Shown: piece by piece, positions 34,296-45,262 of the stretch | How positions within the stretch are numbered: position 1 is the first letter of the stretch | Layout of the letters: each line of letters begins with the position of its first letter | NCBI RefSeq assembly: GCF_040183065.1 | Contig: NW_027185499.1 | Coordinates: forward strand, 1,302,001 to 1,366,000 | Direction of reading: 5' to 3' | DNA: 64,000 bases | Origin: Periplaneta americana | Lineage: Eukaryota; Arthropoda; Insecta; Blattodea; Blattidae | Made by a program: the position numbers and the translations under genes | Notes under the pieces: generated by a model | Database searches by the model: none | The model's input: only the letters and a program-made list of their open reading frames with translations | Told to the model about the DNA's origin: nothing

Positions 34296-34702
34296 TAATA
34301 ACTATATAAATATTTCATTTCAATAACAATATTGTTATATTACTTAAGTTTTGTATAGACTACTATATAGCCGTCACTCAGTAAATAGTATAGAAATAAA
34401 GACCTAACTTCAAATATTCTGTACGCCTACTTATATAAACCTAAAAGATTTCATCATCAATAAAGCATTAATCTGTATAATTAGTGACAAATACATCATG
34501 GCATTCACTATAATAATATTTCATTTTTAATTATAATGTCATCAAACATTCCTCAGATTTGTAGTTTTTAATATCCAATACATAGACAGCTGTACTCAGA
34601 AAATTACACACCAGACACACTGACCTGTAAATTCTTTTTAGAAAGTCTTGAAGTTTTTGATTATCAACATTACAGAAACATTCTGAAAAATGTACACAAA
34701 TG
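34296..34702. other. AT-rich intergenic, nothing recognised
   Basis: No ORF or repeat that I can support. Confidence 0.4.
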
Positions 34703-34712
34703 AAGATCGACA

Positions 34713-34945
34713 GTCGCCCTGGGTGGCTAAGTTAGTATAGGTCTTAGCGCTGGCCTTCTATGTCCGAGGTTGTGGTTCGATCCCGGCCCAGTTCGATGGC
34801 ATTAAAGTGTGCTTAAATGCGACAACCTCATGTCACTAGATTTAGTGGCATGTAAAAAAAATCCTCTGTGATAAAATTCCGGCTCACCGGGGACGCTGAT
34901 ATAACCTCGGCAGTTGCGACAGTCGTTAAATAAACCATAATTTTA
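34713..34945 (+). mobile_element. tRNA-derived SINE with 10-bp target duplication
   Basis: Head CCCTGGGTGGCTAAGTTAGT (A box) and GTGGTTCGATCCCGGCCC (B box), body AAAGTGTGCTTAAATGCGAC, tail CGTTAAATAAACC. AAGATCGACA is duplicated at 34703-34712 and 34946-34955. Same family as 27526-27755 in the opposite orientation. Confidence 0.92.
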
Positions 34946-34955
34946 AAGATCGACA

Positions 34956-35267
34956 TATTGGAATTATGATGTGAGAGAATCTGAGTCATCTGAACTCTAA
35001 ATATATCAGCGATTCTGCAGGTCTTAGCCTTCAAGTGATATTGTTTATTTTAGTGTGTTTGTGTTTTGTTTTATTGTGAAAACCCATTATTTCTCAAAAT
35101 TCTCGACAGATGGATTATGGAAAATAGGAAAATGATGTAGAAAATTGACTTTTCATTTAAAACTACCATTTCTCCGAAAAAATTTGGGTTCCAAGCTTCA
35201 AAATGAGAGGTCATTTATTAAAAACTGTTCAGTCGTTTTCCCTTTATTTCAATTAGCAATTAAAATT
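34956..35267. other. Intergenic, nothing recognised
   Basis: AT-rich, no gene supported. Confidence 0.4.
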
Positions 35268-35270
35268 ACA

Positions 35271-35354
<84 letters not shown>
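35268..35354. repeat. ACGC then AC microsatellite
   Basis: About ten ACGC units merge into an (AC)n run. It generates spurious ORFs on both strands. Confidence 0.95.
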
Positions 35355-35358
<4 letters not shown>

Positions 35359-35629
35359 AAATGTGACGCACCGTAGCTCCGTGTTGAAGTGAGCTGCTCT
35401 CGGGCAAGGGTGCAGACAGCAAGTGGTCGAGAGCGCGGGGATGCGTGCAGTGGCTCAAGTCGTGTTTTACTCAGTGGAGCGGCTTTTATATATATTTTCA
35501 AATAAATGCTTTTCAAATAAAAATTTTCAATTTAGCTGTATACAAGAATTGTTATTTAATATTATGCAAATTTGGCTTTCATGTAGATGCTTCCTGTGAA
35601 CCAGGCCTTAATAATTTCAAGAGAAAAAT

Positions 35630-35735
35630 TGTTCCGGAGCCGGGTATCTATCCCGGGTCCCTTTGCTTATCGCCCGCGGCCGAGTATATCCACACAACTC
35701 AAATGGGCTGACAAGATGCCAGAAACCCAAATTTG
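35630..35735 (-). mobile_element. tRNA-like SINE fragment
   Basis: Minus strand: GGGACCCGGGATAGATACCC is a degenerate B-box region and CGGCCGCGGGCGATAAGC lies in the head. It abuts the satellite array at 35763. The tail on the left (AGAGAAAAATTG) resembles other cockroach tRNA-like repeats from memory. Confidence 0.45.
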
Positions 35736-35762
35736 AGAGCACACTATTACCTATACGCTGAT

Positions 35763-36028
35763 ATTACTCCAATACACCTTGCACCAAACAAATTAATTAA
35801 TCGCCACGTAGGTGTTGCTGGGTATAAAATGTAACCAACAGACCTTGCACCAATGAAATTTGTAATCCCCGCGCAAGTGTTACTGGGAATGAAATACAGC
35901 CAACATATATTGCACTAATCAAATTTGTATTCGCCGCGCAAGTGTTGCTGGGAATCCAATATAATTATACAACAAACACCAATCAAATTAAATAATCGCC
36001 GCGCAGGTCCTGATGGGAATACAATACC
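35763..36028. repeat. Satellite array, left of THAP element
   Basis: About four diverged 65-bp monomers and one 54-bp variant starting GCGCAGGTCC. The array ends in ACAATACC, which is duplicated after the element. Confidence 0.9.
36021..36028. repeat. Left target duplication of THAP-carrying element
   Basis: ACAATACC, repeated exactly at 37330-37337. Confidence 0.85.
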
Positions 36029-36263
36029 ACAGTCTACAATATACAATTGCGAAGCTTGAGGTCTTTTTTTGCAAATCTCGTGATAAAGCGCTCCAAGCGG
36101 TTAGCAACTAGAAACAATAGACTGTCCATGGTCGACTTTGGACTGTGTCGTATTTCTATCGAGTGCTAGCTCGTTGCGTATTTCACATTGATGCTTGTGA
36201 AATGTTCGTTATTGGTTATAATGAAAATGTTAATGGCTAAAATATAATAATTGGAATAATAAT

Positions 36264-36375
36264 ATGGGACAAGGAGGAGACGTTTGTAGTGCTACAAATT
36301 GTAGCAACAGTAAGAGAAAGAGGCCAGAGTTATCCTTTTTCCGATTTCCGAAAGAATTAGAAAGGTTCCTGGGTT
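36264..36375 (+). pseudogene. THAP domain first exon
   Basis: The ORF starts MGQGGDVCSATNCSNS and continues with LSFFRFPKELER. Cys8 and Cys13 (C-x4-C) followed by the FFRFP block are the N-terminal zinc-binding half of a THAP (C2CH) domain, which binds DNA in P-element transposases and THAP proteins. A GTTCC after GAAAG could be a splice donor. The frame otherwise stops within about 16 codons, and I find no exon carrying the expected CSxHF half downstream within this element. Confidence 0.65.
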
Positions 36376-36539
36376 TCCACAAGAATGCTGTGCAGAAACA
36401 AAACTGTTAATTTGAAGTTCTTTGTGACTGTTAGAATACATTATATCCTTAAATTTCACAATGAAATGTTTCAGTCTAACCGACCGGTTAAAGTTCTGTC
36501 ACTTAGGCTGCTAAATTTCCAGAAAAATAAAGGTTAGGT

Positions 36540-36863
36540 CTACTTTTTTTTTCAGAGGATATATTTTTAATTGTAGCTATTAATTTTGTTATTATTTTTA
36601 TGTGTTATTTTACTAAAGATGTAGAAAAATTAAGTTTGTTTTAGTGAAATTTATTGATCAAGTTTTATTTTCAATTCTGGTGGGATCATTATTGCTTAGG
36701 CCTACTTTTTTCTTCAAAGGATATGTTTTTAATTATAGCTGTTTATTTTGTTGTTATTTTTATTTGTTGCTTTACTAGAGACGTAGAAAAAGTCTGTTAC
36801 AATAAAATTTATTGATCACGTTTTATTTCCAATTCTGGTGTGATTATTATTGCTTAACTTCAT
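36540..36863. repeat. Tandem duplication, period 162 bp
   Basis: Two diverged copies start at CTACTTTTTT (36540 and 36702) and end near TGATTATTATTGCTTA. They share TTTATTGATCA and TTCAATTCTGGTG. They lie inside the THAP-carrying element. Confidence 0.85.
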
Positions 36864-37250
36864 CCCACTTTGTTAACTACGTAAGCCTACACTACAACTA
36901 CCGGTAAACGTAAGTTACTCCATTAATTCATGTTTCCATTATTATTGTTGTAAAGAGAAATGCAAATTAATATTCATTGGTTTCATAGTTAATTATCGCT
37001 ATAATCTTGAATGAGTGAAGCTATTATAGTAAATTTCAGTTCGTTTTGCACAAACAAAAATTATATAAACTTATTTCTTGCAGGTATCTTCGAGTTAATG
37101 GTGGAATTTAATATACTTCATTAAAATAATAAATTAACTTTATGCATTTAATATTTCAATAATGGAAGGAAGGTGTTAATTTTTCCAAAAGAACACGACA
37201 ACGAAAGTGTAATATATTTTGTCGGCTGCTAGGAGAGAGATCTGCGATGA
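36864..37250. other. Element interior, nothing recognised
   Basis: AT-rich non-coding sequence leading to the right terminus. Confidence 0.4.
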
Positions 37251-37329
37251 TGAGGCGATAGTAGCGATCCTAGTGGTGGGCAACTACCCATGTTTGCATT
37301 TTTACTACATATTGAACTTCGCGACTGTG

Positions 37330-38010
37330 ACAATACCTAGCACCAATTAAATTTGTAATCTCCGCGCAGGTGTTGCTGGGAATAAAATACAGCCAACATA
37401 TATTGCACCAATCAAATTTGTAGTCGACGCGCAAGTGTTGCTGGGAATTCGATATAATTATACAACAAACACCAATCAAATTAAATAATCGCCGCGCAGG
37501 TCCTGCTGGGAATACAATACCTAGCACCAATTAAATTTGTAATCTCCGCGCAAGTGTTGCTGGGAATAAAATACAGCCAACATATATTGCACCAATCAAA
37601 TTTGTAGTCGACGCGCAAATGTTGCTGGGAATTCGATATAATTATACAACAAACGCCAATCAAATTAAATCATCGCCGCGCAGGTCCTGCTGGGAATGCA
37701 ATACCTAGCACCAATGACATTTGTAATCGCCGCGCAAGTGTTTCTGGGAATGAAATGTAGCCAACATACTTTGCACCAATCAAATTTGTAGTCGACGTGC
37801 AAGTGTTGCTGGGAATTCAATATAATTATACAACAAACACCAATCAAATTAAATCATCGCCGCGCAAGTTCTGCTGGGAATACAATACCTAGCACCAATG
37901 AAATTTGTAATCGCCGCGCAAGTGTTTCTGGGAATAAAATGTAGCCAACATACATTGCACCAATCAAATTTGTAGTCGCCGCGCAAGTGTTGCTGGGAAT
38001 TGAATATAAT
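37330..38010. repeat. Satellite array with 184-bp higher-order unit
   Basis: Two 65-bp monomers plus one 54-bp monomer repeat as a trimer of about 184 bp, seen from the spacing of the AATTATACAACAAAC block (about 37456, 37640, 37824). This period differs from all other arrays in the window. Confidence 0.9.
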
Positions 38011-38649
38011 TAGCCTATACTTCGAACATAAAGGGGCAAAGCTTGCTGGGTAGTGGCACCAGAGTTAAATCAGCTGATCTAGGACGGGAAAGCGAAATGG
38101 AATATGGAAAGTCCATTGTGTGTTTAGTGAAATACAAGTGTTTTGAATTGATTTTGGGGCAAAAAAATGAGAAATAATGATAATATTTCGTAGGTGGGTA
38201 CACTTACTACTTATTAATAACCTCACTGCAATGTATTAAAGTGCGATAATGTTATTTAATGATGTTTATTTATTTCGTAAAATTTCAGTATACGATTTCT
38301 ACACTGCCAGAAATTTATCTTAAGAAAAGAGCAGATTTGTCTGCGTTTGCCGAATGTGTATCATCACGCTTACGAATTTAAATACATAAAAACAAATAGG
38401 CCTACCTCAAGTTACCAAATTACCATAATTGTTTCGTGTTCCTCTTTCAGTTTTGCAGTCGTATCTTCAGTAGGTCTCAAGTTATTGCAAGAAAGTAATT
38501 ACAGTGTGTCCTATTCAATTGTAAAAATGGTAATGTCTTGTGCAGCATATAATTGCACCCAAAGGTTTAAAAAAAAGGAGCAAGATATCATTTCACAGGT
38601 AAGGATTAAATTTGTAACTCTTAATAGTACATTAAATAAGGTACACATA

Positions 38650-38697
38650 CAATAAAATACATACATACATACATACATACATACATACATACATACT
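38650..38697. repeat. CATA microsatellite
   Basis: About ten CATA units directly in front of the R2-like fragment, inside intron 1 of the THAP gene. Confidence 0.9.
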
Positions 38698-39045
38698 AGA
38701 CGGGCTGATATCATCATAATTGATCGGCAGAAGGATAAGGGTGTCATTCTTGATCCCACAATCCGTTTTGAGATGCATGAGCAACAGCCACAAGAGGTGT
38801 GTCGTGAAAAACAAGTCATATATGAGCCTTGTTGTCAGCATCTTGGAGCACAATACCACATTACACATTGGACAGTTTTTGGGCTCATGTTCGGTGCCCG
38901 TGGCACGATCCCACGTGAAACTTTAAATCAACTTAAACAATATAAAATTTCTGATGCAACGATTGATGCCATAGGATCTCACGTGTTAAAATCATCCTTA
39001 GCTATAATTAGTAATCATTTGTACCCAACAAAATTTTTATTATAA
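38695..39045 (+). pseudogene. R2-like LINE endonuclease fragment
   Basis: An open 116-codon stretch starts TRRADIIIIDRQKDKGVILD and includes DPTIRFEMHEQQ, YHITHWTVFGLMFGARGTIP and a stop. The D...GVILDPT pattern fits the C-terminal PD-(D/E)xK restriction-like endonuclease of R2/R4-type LINEs, which nicks target DNA. The reverse transcriptase part is missing. The fragment lies in the first intron of the THAP gene. Because this fragment is open, it may be recent. Confidence 0.75.
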
Positions 39046-39197
39046 ATGATTTCCTACGTTTTCTTATCTTAATGTTTTTTCTTGTTCTTTCCAAATGTCA
39101 CAAAATTGTTTTATTATTCTTTATGAATTGATTAGTAGGCCGATCTATCGAACCCTTATTTAGGGCGGCTTTTGTTTAAACAAATTTCATTCACTTT

Positions 39198-39700
39198 AAT
39201 ACCATAGTTGTTGACGAGCGAGTGTTGTATCATTCACATAGTGCATTGTGTTTGTGACAAGGCTAAGGTTCTTGGCTAAACTAGCGCTGAGGTAGTTCCC
39301 TTATACACCTCGCATAATATATAGGCTATGTGTAATTAATGAAAGTTATTGACGTACAAGTGTTGCATCATTCACATAGTGCACTGCGTTTATGACATGA
39401 CATTGTTTAACATATAACTAACATAACATGGTCGCTTCTAACCTAATTGTTTACTTTATCGATACCGTAGTTGTTGACGTAAAAGTGTTGCATCGTTCAC
39501 ATAGTGCGTTGTGTATGACATGGCGTTGTTTAACATACGTTATATAAGTAATTAACATAACATGGTTGCTTCTAACCTAACCTAGTAATTATATACTTTA
39601 TTGATACCGTAGTTGTTGGCGTGTAACTATTGCATCATTAACATAGTGCATTGTGTTTCTGATATGGTGTTGTTTAACATATAGGCTAAGTAACTAATTT
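39198..39700. repeat. Degenerate tandem repeat, about 125-140 bp
   Basis: Four diverged copies share ATACCGTAGTTGTTGACGT, GTGTTGCATCATTCACATAG, GCATTGTG and TTGTTTAACATA blocks. A short MITE-like piece (GGCTAAACTAGCGCTGAGGT, near 39273) lies in the first copy. Confidence 0.85.
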
Positions 39701-39812
39701 CCGAAGAGTGAGGAGTAGTCTAAAGCATGGCTGGATGGAAGTCACACAGAAAGAAGTGGGCAAATAGTGGATACGAACGGTATCGATAAAGTAAATAAAA
39801 CCAACTTTGTAT

Positions 39813-39820
39813 AAATAGCC
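39813..39820. repeat. Left target duplication of MITE copy 3
   Basis: AAATAGCC, repeated exactly at 40023-40030. Confidence 0.8.
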
Positions 39821-39853
39821 AGTGAAGCTATCGTTGAGGTAGTTCTGGTGATT

Positions 39854-39888
<35 letters not shown>

Positions 39889-40022
39889 CGTGTGTCTGTG
39901 TGTGTGAGAGAGAGAGATCGTAAATGCAAATCATAACAAAAGCTTAAATGAACAACACCTAACCCGTCACAGATTCGTATATGCAAGGTGTATAAGCAGA
40001 GTACTGCAGTGCTAGTTTAGCC
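39821..40022. mobile_element. MITE with about 26-bp TIRs, copy 3
   Basis: The ends are AGTGAAGCTATCGTTGAGGT and the inverse GTGCTAGTTTAGCC. The perfect 8-bp duplication AAATAGCC fixes its boundaries. The middle has been replaced by an expanded GT and GA run (39857-39915). It lies in intron 1 of the THAP gene. Confidence 0.88.
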
Positions 40023-42574
40023 AAATAGCCTACAAGTATATGTGGGACACAATCACAATGTCTTCTTTTTTTTTTTTTTTCCAGCTTCCCGTCTGATCCT
40101 GAGCTACTAAAAATGATTTATAAACATGAAAAGGGAGAATTTTCATCCATCGAAATATAATAAAATATGCTCAAAACATTTTGAGGATAGCTGTTTCGAC
40201 AAGCAAAGGTTCGGCCATCCATTTCTTATAAAACGATCGGTGCCAACAATTTTTGATTTTCCTGAGCATCTCAAGAAAAAGATTTGGCATCGCAAGCCTC
40301 CTAAACCTCGTGATGTAGGTCTAATTAATACTTCACAATCCTACAGCTCTGAACAACCAACAACAGTAGACCTATCACAGCACCCAACCTCAGTTGGAAA
40401 CTCAAACGAAAGGATTAATACTTCACAATCCTTCAGCTCTGAAGAATCGACAACTGTAGACCTACCACAGCAGCCAACCTCAGTTAGAAATGAAAGGGTT
40501 TAAGATGAAACACTTCATGGGCGACTTTAAAGAGTGTGACATGAAGTCTCCTAAAAAAGGCTAAAAAGTGCCTATTCATGGCTCAGAATACGATCAAGGA
40601 TCAAAGAAAAAGAATTAGAAACTTAATGAAGAAAAATGTGAGATGTAAGAAGAAAATTAATTCTTTAAACACTTTAATTGCCCACTTACAAAAGGAACTG
40701 ATGATAAATGAAAATGCTGCAACAGTGCTGAAGGTTGGTTACAGATATAGTTAAAATGTAATGTATTTTAAAAATCTTGTTTTAGTATTTTTATGTCAAG
40801 TCCCTACTATAAACTGGTCTTTAAAGGAATATGTCACTTGCTGGTTAGGTCAGGTGACATTGTTATAACAATTTTGTTCGAAAGAGGGTACATAATATAT
40901 AGTGTGAGAATGGAGAAACACATAATGGAAAAACAAATCATTCACAGTATAGCAATTAATTTTACAATAGAATCTAACCTAACCCAACCCATGAGTGATC
41001 TAATCTAAGAAATTACCAACTTATTTGCATGTGCACTTTCATATGTTCATTGCCCTTAAAATGGGAACGTTGATGCTTTTATGGTTGCCCATATTATAAT
41101 ATTATTAAACAAAATTTTAAAAAATTAAATTGACTTTTCATAAATGATGTAAATAATTAGGCAAAACAGCAGGATCTGAGAGATTTCATGGTTGTGTAAA
41201 ACATAGAATGTTTCCATGGATGTTAAATTTAGAGCGTCAGGTATAGTATAGTTATCCATCCATCATGGCTCCTCCTGTTTTCCTAATACTGTATTTGTCT
41301 GTTATAGCTATGTTGTTGAATAAGGAAGCAAGAATTTAACTATTATTTTATTATTCTCCTTAGACTGCATTTTCTGGTCCTGCAGAGGAGCTGTTTAAAA
41401 GAATGGTAAAAGGAAAAAAGATACTTATTCTCAGCAACTACGAAGTTTTGCCCTTACACTACATTTTTATTCAGCAAAAGCATACGAATATGTGAGGAAA
41501 ACATTTAATACATGTCTTCCACATCCCCGTACCCTAAGAAGATGGTACCAGCATATTGATGGTTCACCTGACTTTACACAGGAAGCATTAACAGCGCTTA
41601 AACTAAAAGCTGAAGAATCTGAAACATCAGGTAAATCAGTTGTGTGCAGCCTTCTCATGGATGAAATGGCCATTAGGAGTAAGATTGAATGGGATGGTAA
41701 GGAAACATGTGGCTATGTTGATATGGGAACTGAGATTGATGACGATTCACTACCAGAGGCGAGGGAGGCACTTGTGCTGTTAGTGAATGCTGTTAACGAT
41801 TGTTGGAAAGTTCCAGTTGGATACTTTTTAATTGATAGTTTTTCAGGAGAGGAGAAAGCAAATTTAGTAACAAATGCACTTACAATGTTACATAATACTG
41901 GAATTCATGTTGTTAGTTTGACGTTTGATGGTGCTGCCAGCAATATAACAATGACTAAATATCTAGGGGTTGACATCTATCAAAATAGTGCAAAGACCTT
42001 TTTTTCACATCCAGTTACAAATGAACCAGTGTTTATTTTCCTTGATGCATGCCAGGTAAGAAACTCCTTAGCCAGTTTAGGTGTGATATACAACAGCGAT
42101 GGCAGTGCAATAAAGTGGGATCACATATTAAAGCTAGTTGAGAAGCAACGTGAAGAAGGATTAACTCTGGCTACTAGGGTTAGAAAGCGTCATGTCAATT
42201 GGGAGTCAGAAAAAATGAAAGTTAAACTAGCTGCCCAAACTTTAAGTAATAGTGTATCCCAGGCACTTAATTACTTAAGAAACACTGGGTATGAAGAATT
42301 TCAAGACTCTGCCCCTACAGCCGAGTTCGTTGAATTATTCAACAATATCTTCGACATTTTGAACAGCCGCAATCTGTTGAAGAAAGGCTACAAGAGTGGG
42401 TTTTTCCCCAAAGACTCAGGAATTGATTAAAGTGTATGTACATAAGGCAGAATGTTATATACTAGGATCAAAGGTTTCTAGTTCTACTGGAAGCTCTGTT
42501 GTCCAATCAAGGAAAAAGACTGTTTACTATGTTCTCTTCCTCTGTCTTCTAATCTGTTCACAGTAGGATCTAGA

Positions 42575-43330
42575 TTTGTATTTGACTTTTTGTTTCTGTT
42601 ATATTTTGTATCTTATACAGTTCTGTGTTTAATATGGTATTTAATACCGTAGTTGGGTTTAGGTCATATACTGTGATCCTTACCAAGTATCTGCAATTCT
42701 TTCATAGTAGGGCCTACATTTATATTTAACTTTTGGCTCTGTTATATTTTGTGTCTTGTGTATATTTTGTTTAATCCCTAAGAGTTGAGATTTAGTCCAA
42801 GACTATACAAATATTTTGCATGTGGGCATAATTATTACTTACTGGTACTATGATATCCTTAACCAGTGTCTGTATTTCTTCCATATATTTAACTTTCGGC
42901 TCTGTTATATCAATATGTTGAACAGCAACTTCATGCCGGTATGTCAGAAAATTCAATTTTACAGGAGAGCGAAAAAAAAAAATTAGTAATATTGAAAAGG
43001 AACAAATATCTGACGCAAGAGGACATTTAAATTTCTTCTTCTCAAGTTTCTATTCAAGCTTTGACTTAAAATATGTTTGCAGAGGATTCGGGAAAATTTC
43101 TTTGATAAGAATTAAGTGAAACCTGCTTTTGTTCATATTTTTGCCATAACAAGGTTGCTGTTGAACACCAATATTTTGTATCTTGTGTACATTGTGTTTA
43201 ATACCTAATAGGTGGGGTTCAGATATAGCTATACCAATTTTTCCCATGTATGCCTAATTAACTTTTTGGTTTTGTTACATTTGTATCTTGTTATTTTGTA
43301 TCTTGTGCACATTGTATTTAGGGTCATTCC
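42575..43330. repeat. Degenerate tandem repeat, about 145-165 bp
   Basis: About four or five decayed copies share TTTAACTTTTGGCTCTGTTA, TATTTTGTATCTTGTGTACA and GTTTAATACC blocks. It follows the 3' end of the THAP transposase and may be its 3' untranslated region expanded. Confidence 0.75.
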
Positions 43331-44249
43331 ATGCCAATGCAACCAAAGGGTGATGCATAAACACCACCAAATTAGCTCTTTGGAAAGTCTGAAAATTAGA
43401 AATTTATTTGTCATATTTCAACATGAAATCCAGTTTTTATTTCCAGTACAGTGAAATGTACATTTATGCATTATTATACAATGAAAAAAAAAAGTCCATG
43501 ACTTGTTGCAAAGAAATGTCATTTAGCCTTTACCATGGAAGTATTTTGTATGGATCAGTATACCTGTGAAATTCTTATTTATTTATTTTTTTCTAGCAGC
43601 ACCATCAGAAAAATAAAGTATATTTTGCATATTGGGATGCCTTTTCCTAAGATACTGAGTTAGGCCTACAACTTGAAAGTACTGGACAGCTACAGTGCTA
43701 ATTATGTTCCAAATGATCACTAATGTTGCACATAGATATGAGATACCTCAGATTGAGGTTGTGGCTATACTACATCTCAAGTCTGATTAGTGAAATATGT
43801 TACTAGTCAGTGATGTATGCAGTGGAGGGGGAGGAACTGGAACTAAAACAGTTTCACTAATGTAATTACTTGTGTTTTAATAATAGATCTGTTTAATACA
43901 TTTTAAACCATACCTGTGATGTAAGCTCCTATTAATATTTATGTTTGTTAATAAATTGTGACAAATAACTTCAAAACATCCATAACAAATTTGAGAATGC
44001 ACCATTAAGGTAAATTATTTCTTATATATTTCAGTGATTCATACTCTGAAACAATGCTCGTGCCTGTAACTCACAATAAAATTCCCGAAATTAGTGTCAA
44101 ATATAAATACTGGTATTATGTTCTTGAAAACTTCCTATATTCTGTTTCCTTAACCTTTTTATTTCAGGTGGACAAACAAGTGAAGAGATCTTTAGGTAAG
44201 CTTACCATACATCCCATAAAAAATGGGATAGTCTCCTTTCTTGGCCTAG
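43331..44249. other. Intergenic, nothing firm
   Basis: AT-rich. A short piece at 43810-43845 (GTGATGTATGCAGTGGAGGG) belongs to the dispersed repeat seen at 25043 and 45133. Confidence 0.4.
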
Positions 44250-44520
44250 GTGTCCCTGATAAATGACCTGATAACAAAGGAATTAAACATAACCCCCAGT
44301 CACGAACACATCAACAATTATAGACAGAATTGGCTCCAGCATTGTCAACAGGATGGACCGTTCCAGATTGCCTCGACAGATCCTCAGCTACATACCTCAA
44401 GGGAAAAGATCTTTGTGTCGGCCCTTAAAAAGATGGAAGGAGACAGTAACAGGCCACTAGGCCAACTGCTTGAATGGCTGATGATGATAATGTTTGAATT
44501 TGAAATCAACAAACGTAAAT
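44250..44520 (+). pseudogene. LINE polyprotein C-terminal tail
   Basis: The first frame gives LITKELNITPSHEHINNYRQ and NWLQH. A +1 shift then gives NRMDRSRLPRQILSYIPQGK, followed by RSLCRPLKRWKE, the familiar basic tail (P-x-G-x-R-x-x-G-R-P-x-x-R-W) of insect non-LTR retrotransposons. It ends at a TAG followed by a GATGATGATAATG tail. It is a short 3' fragment with at least one frameshift. Confidence 0.8.
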
Positions 44521-44679
44521 GAACTTGGTATGAAGGGTAGGGTGAAGTGAAGAAAAAAAAAATTGAGTATGATTATGTAAATAATCGAGACTTATCCATA
44601 TTACCAGCCATACTCTTTTACTCCTACCTTCTGTGCTGACTCTACCAAACATCCTATGTGCATGTGCTATCATCTATAC

Positions 44680-45130
44680 CCCATAGCACAGTTAATATCT
44701 TTTCTTCAGTTAGTGACCAAGAGCTGGCCCTAGTAATGAAAGAATCATGATTATTAACCCACTTTGTAGCATACAATGATTTTAGTTCTCTCTTTCGGTG
44801 GAGAGAGTCTGCTTCAGAAATAACAGTGTTAAGTACAGCCACTCTCTTGGGCAATGCTGACAAAAATGTAGAAATTGAACTCGGTATTCCCAGCTGGTTG
44901 TTTAAGTATGGCACATTGCAGAGTGTAGAAATGCACAGGTTGATTTCAGGATTAAAACAGTGTGTATAGAGGCCTCTTTTAAGATAGACACTGCAAGCCA
45001 TTAAATTTCCCCGACATATTACACTCTCTACAATATCTTTGTCCATGAACATCATTGTAGTTTAGACCCAGGACCTTCAATTCCTTTATACATTTCGTAG
45101 AGGTCATTGAAATGAAAAGAAATTGTCTAA
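44680..45130 (-). pseudogene. hAT-like (ZMYM1/PKR-repressor type) transposase fragment
   Basis: On the minus strand one frame gives ELKVLGLNYNDVHGQRYC and NMSGKFNGLQCL. A shifted frame gives LKRGLYTHCFNPEINLCIST, FLSALPKRVAVLN and RELKSLYATKWVNNHDSFI. These match in order the middle of hAT-related domesticated or mobile transposases (GQGYDGAANMSGKFNG, YxHCxxHxLNL, LKxLCxTRWVERHD). The first catalytic Asp of GYDGA is lost (YCREC here), so it is non-functional. Both termini are missing. Confidence 0.7.
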
Positions 45131-45132
45131 TG

Positions 45133-45262
45133 CTGGTCAGCGATGTATGCAATGGATGGAGTAAAGAACAGGCCACCCTACCCCATTTCCTGGTCTAGTT
45201 GCCTCATAAGTGGTGCCTTGTTGATATCACTTGTGTGGTTTGGATAGTTGACTAAACAACAA
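45133..45262. repeat. Dispersed repeat, copy 2
   Basis: GCGATGTATGCAATGGATGG, GGCCACCCTACCCCATTTCC, TAGTTGCC and GACTAAACAACAACTAAG match the copy at 25043-25195. Confidence 0.6.

Larger units (their letters stand above)
36029..37329 (+). mobile_element. 1.3-kb THAP-carrying DNA element in satellite
   Basis: The element is flanked by ACAATACC on both sides. Removing it with one copy leaves exactly 54 bp between successive GCGCAGG cores (36001 and 37364), the same as the uninterrupted monomer at 37494-37548, which proves insertion into a pre-existing array. The ends begin ACAGTC and finish GACTGTG, with a nearby GCGAAG inverted on each side. It encodes one THAP-like exon (36264) but no catalytic domain. 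The 8-bp duplication and THAP head suggest a P-superfamily derivative; this is inference. Confidence 0.75.
38527..42530 (+). pseudogene. THAP/P-element-type transposase gene, broken
   Basis: Exon 1 (38527-38598): MVMSCAAYNCTQRF, then ISFHSFP across a GTAAGG donor. Exon 2 (40085-40733): PSDPELLK, CSKHFEDSCF, FGHPFLIKRSVPTIF completing a THAP C2CH domain, a 90-bp duplicated Ser/Thr linker (40324-40500), and a Lys/Leu coiled coil (MAQNTIKDQRKRIRNL). Exon 3 (41364 on): LFKRMVK, YSQQLRSFALTLHFY, then 41492-42430 with CSLLMDEMAIR and TFDGAASN, which match the RNase H-like catalytic core of P/THAP9 transposases. Frame breaks occur at A runs 38569-38576 and 41414-41419, near 40105, near 40555, and at 42428. 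The C-terminus fades after KVYVHKAECYILG. Confidence 0.85.

Noticed and set aside
35249-35516. Cys/Val-rich ORFs
   Set aside because: Translations of the AC/ACGC microsatellite.
38347-38655. 102-codon ORF as the true THAP gene start
   Set aside because: The domain begins at MVMSCAAYNC (38527). Upstream residues lack any THAP or signal-like feature and the frame continues past the splice donor into intron.
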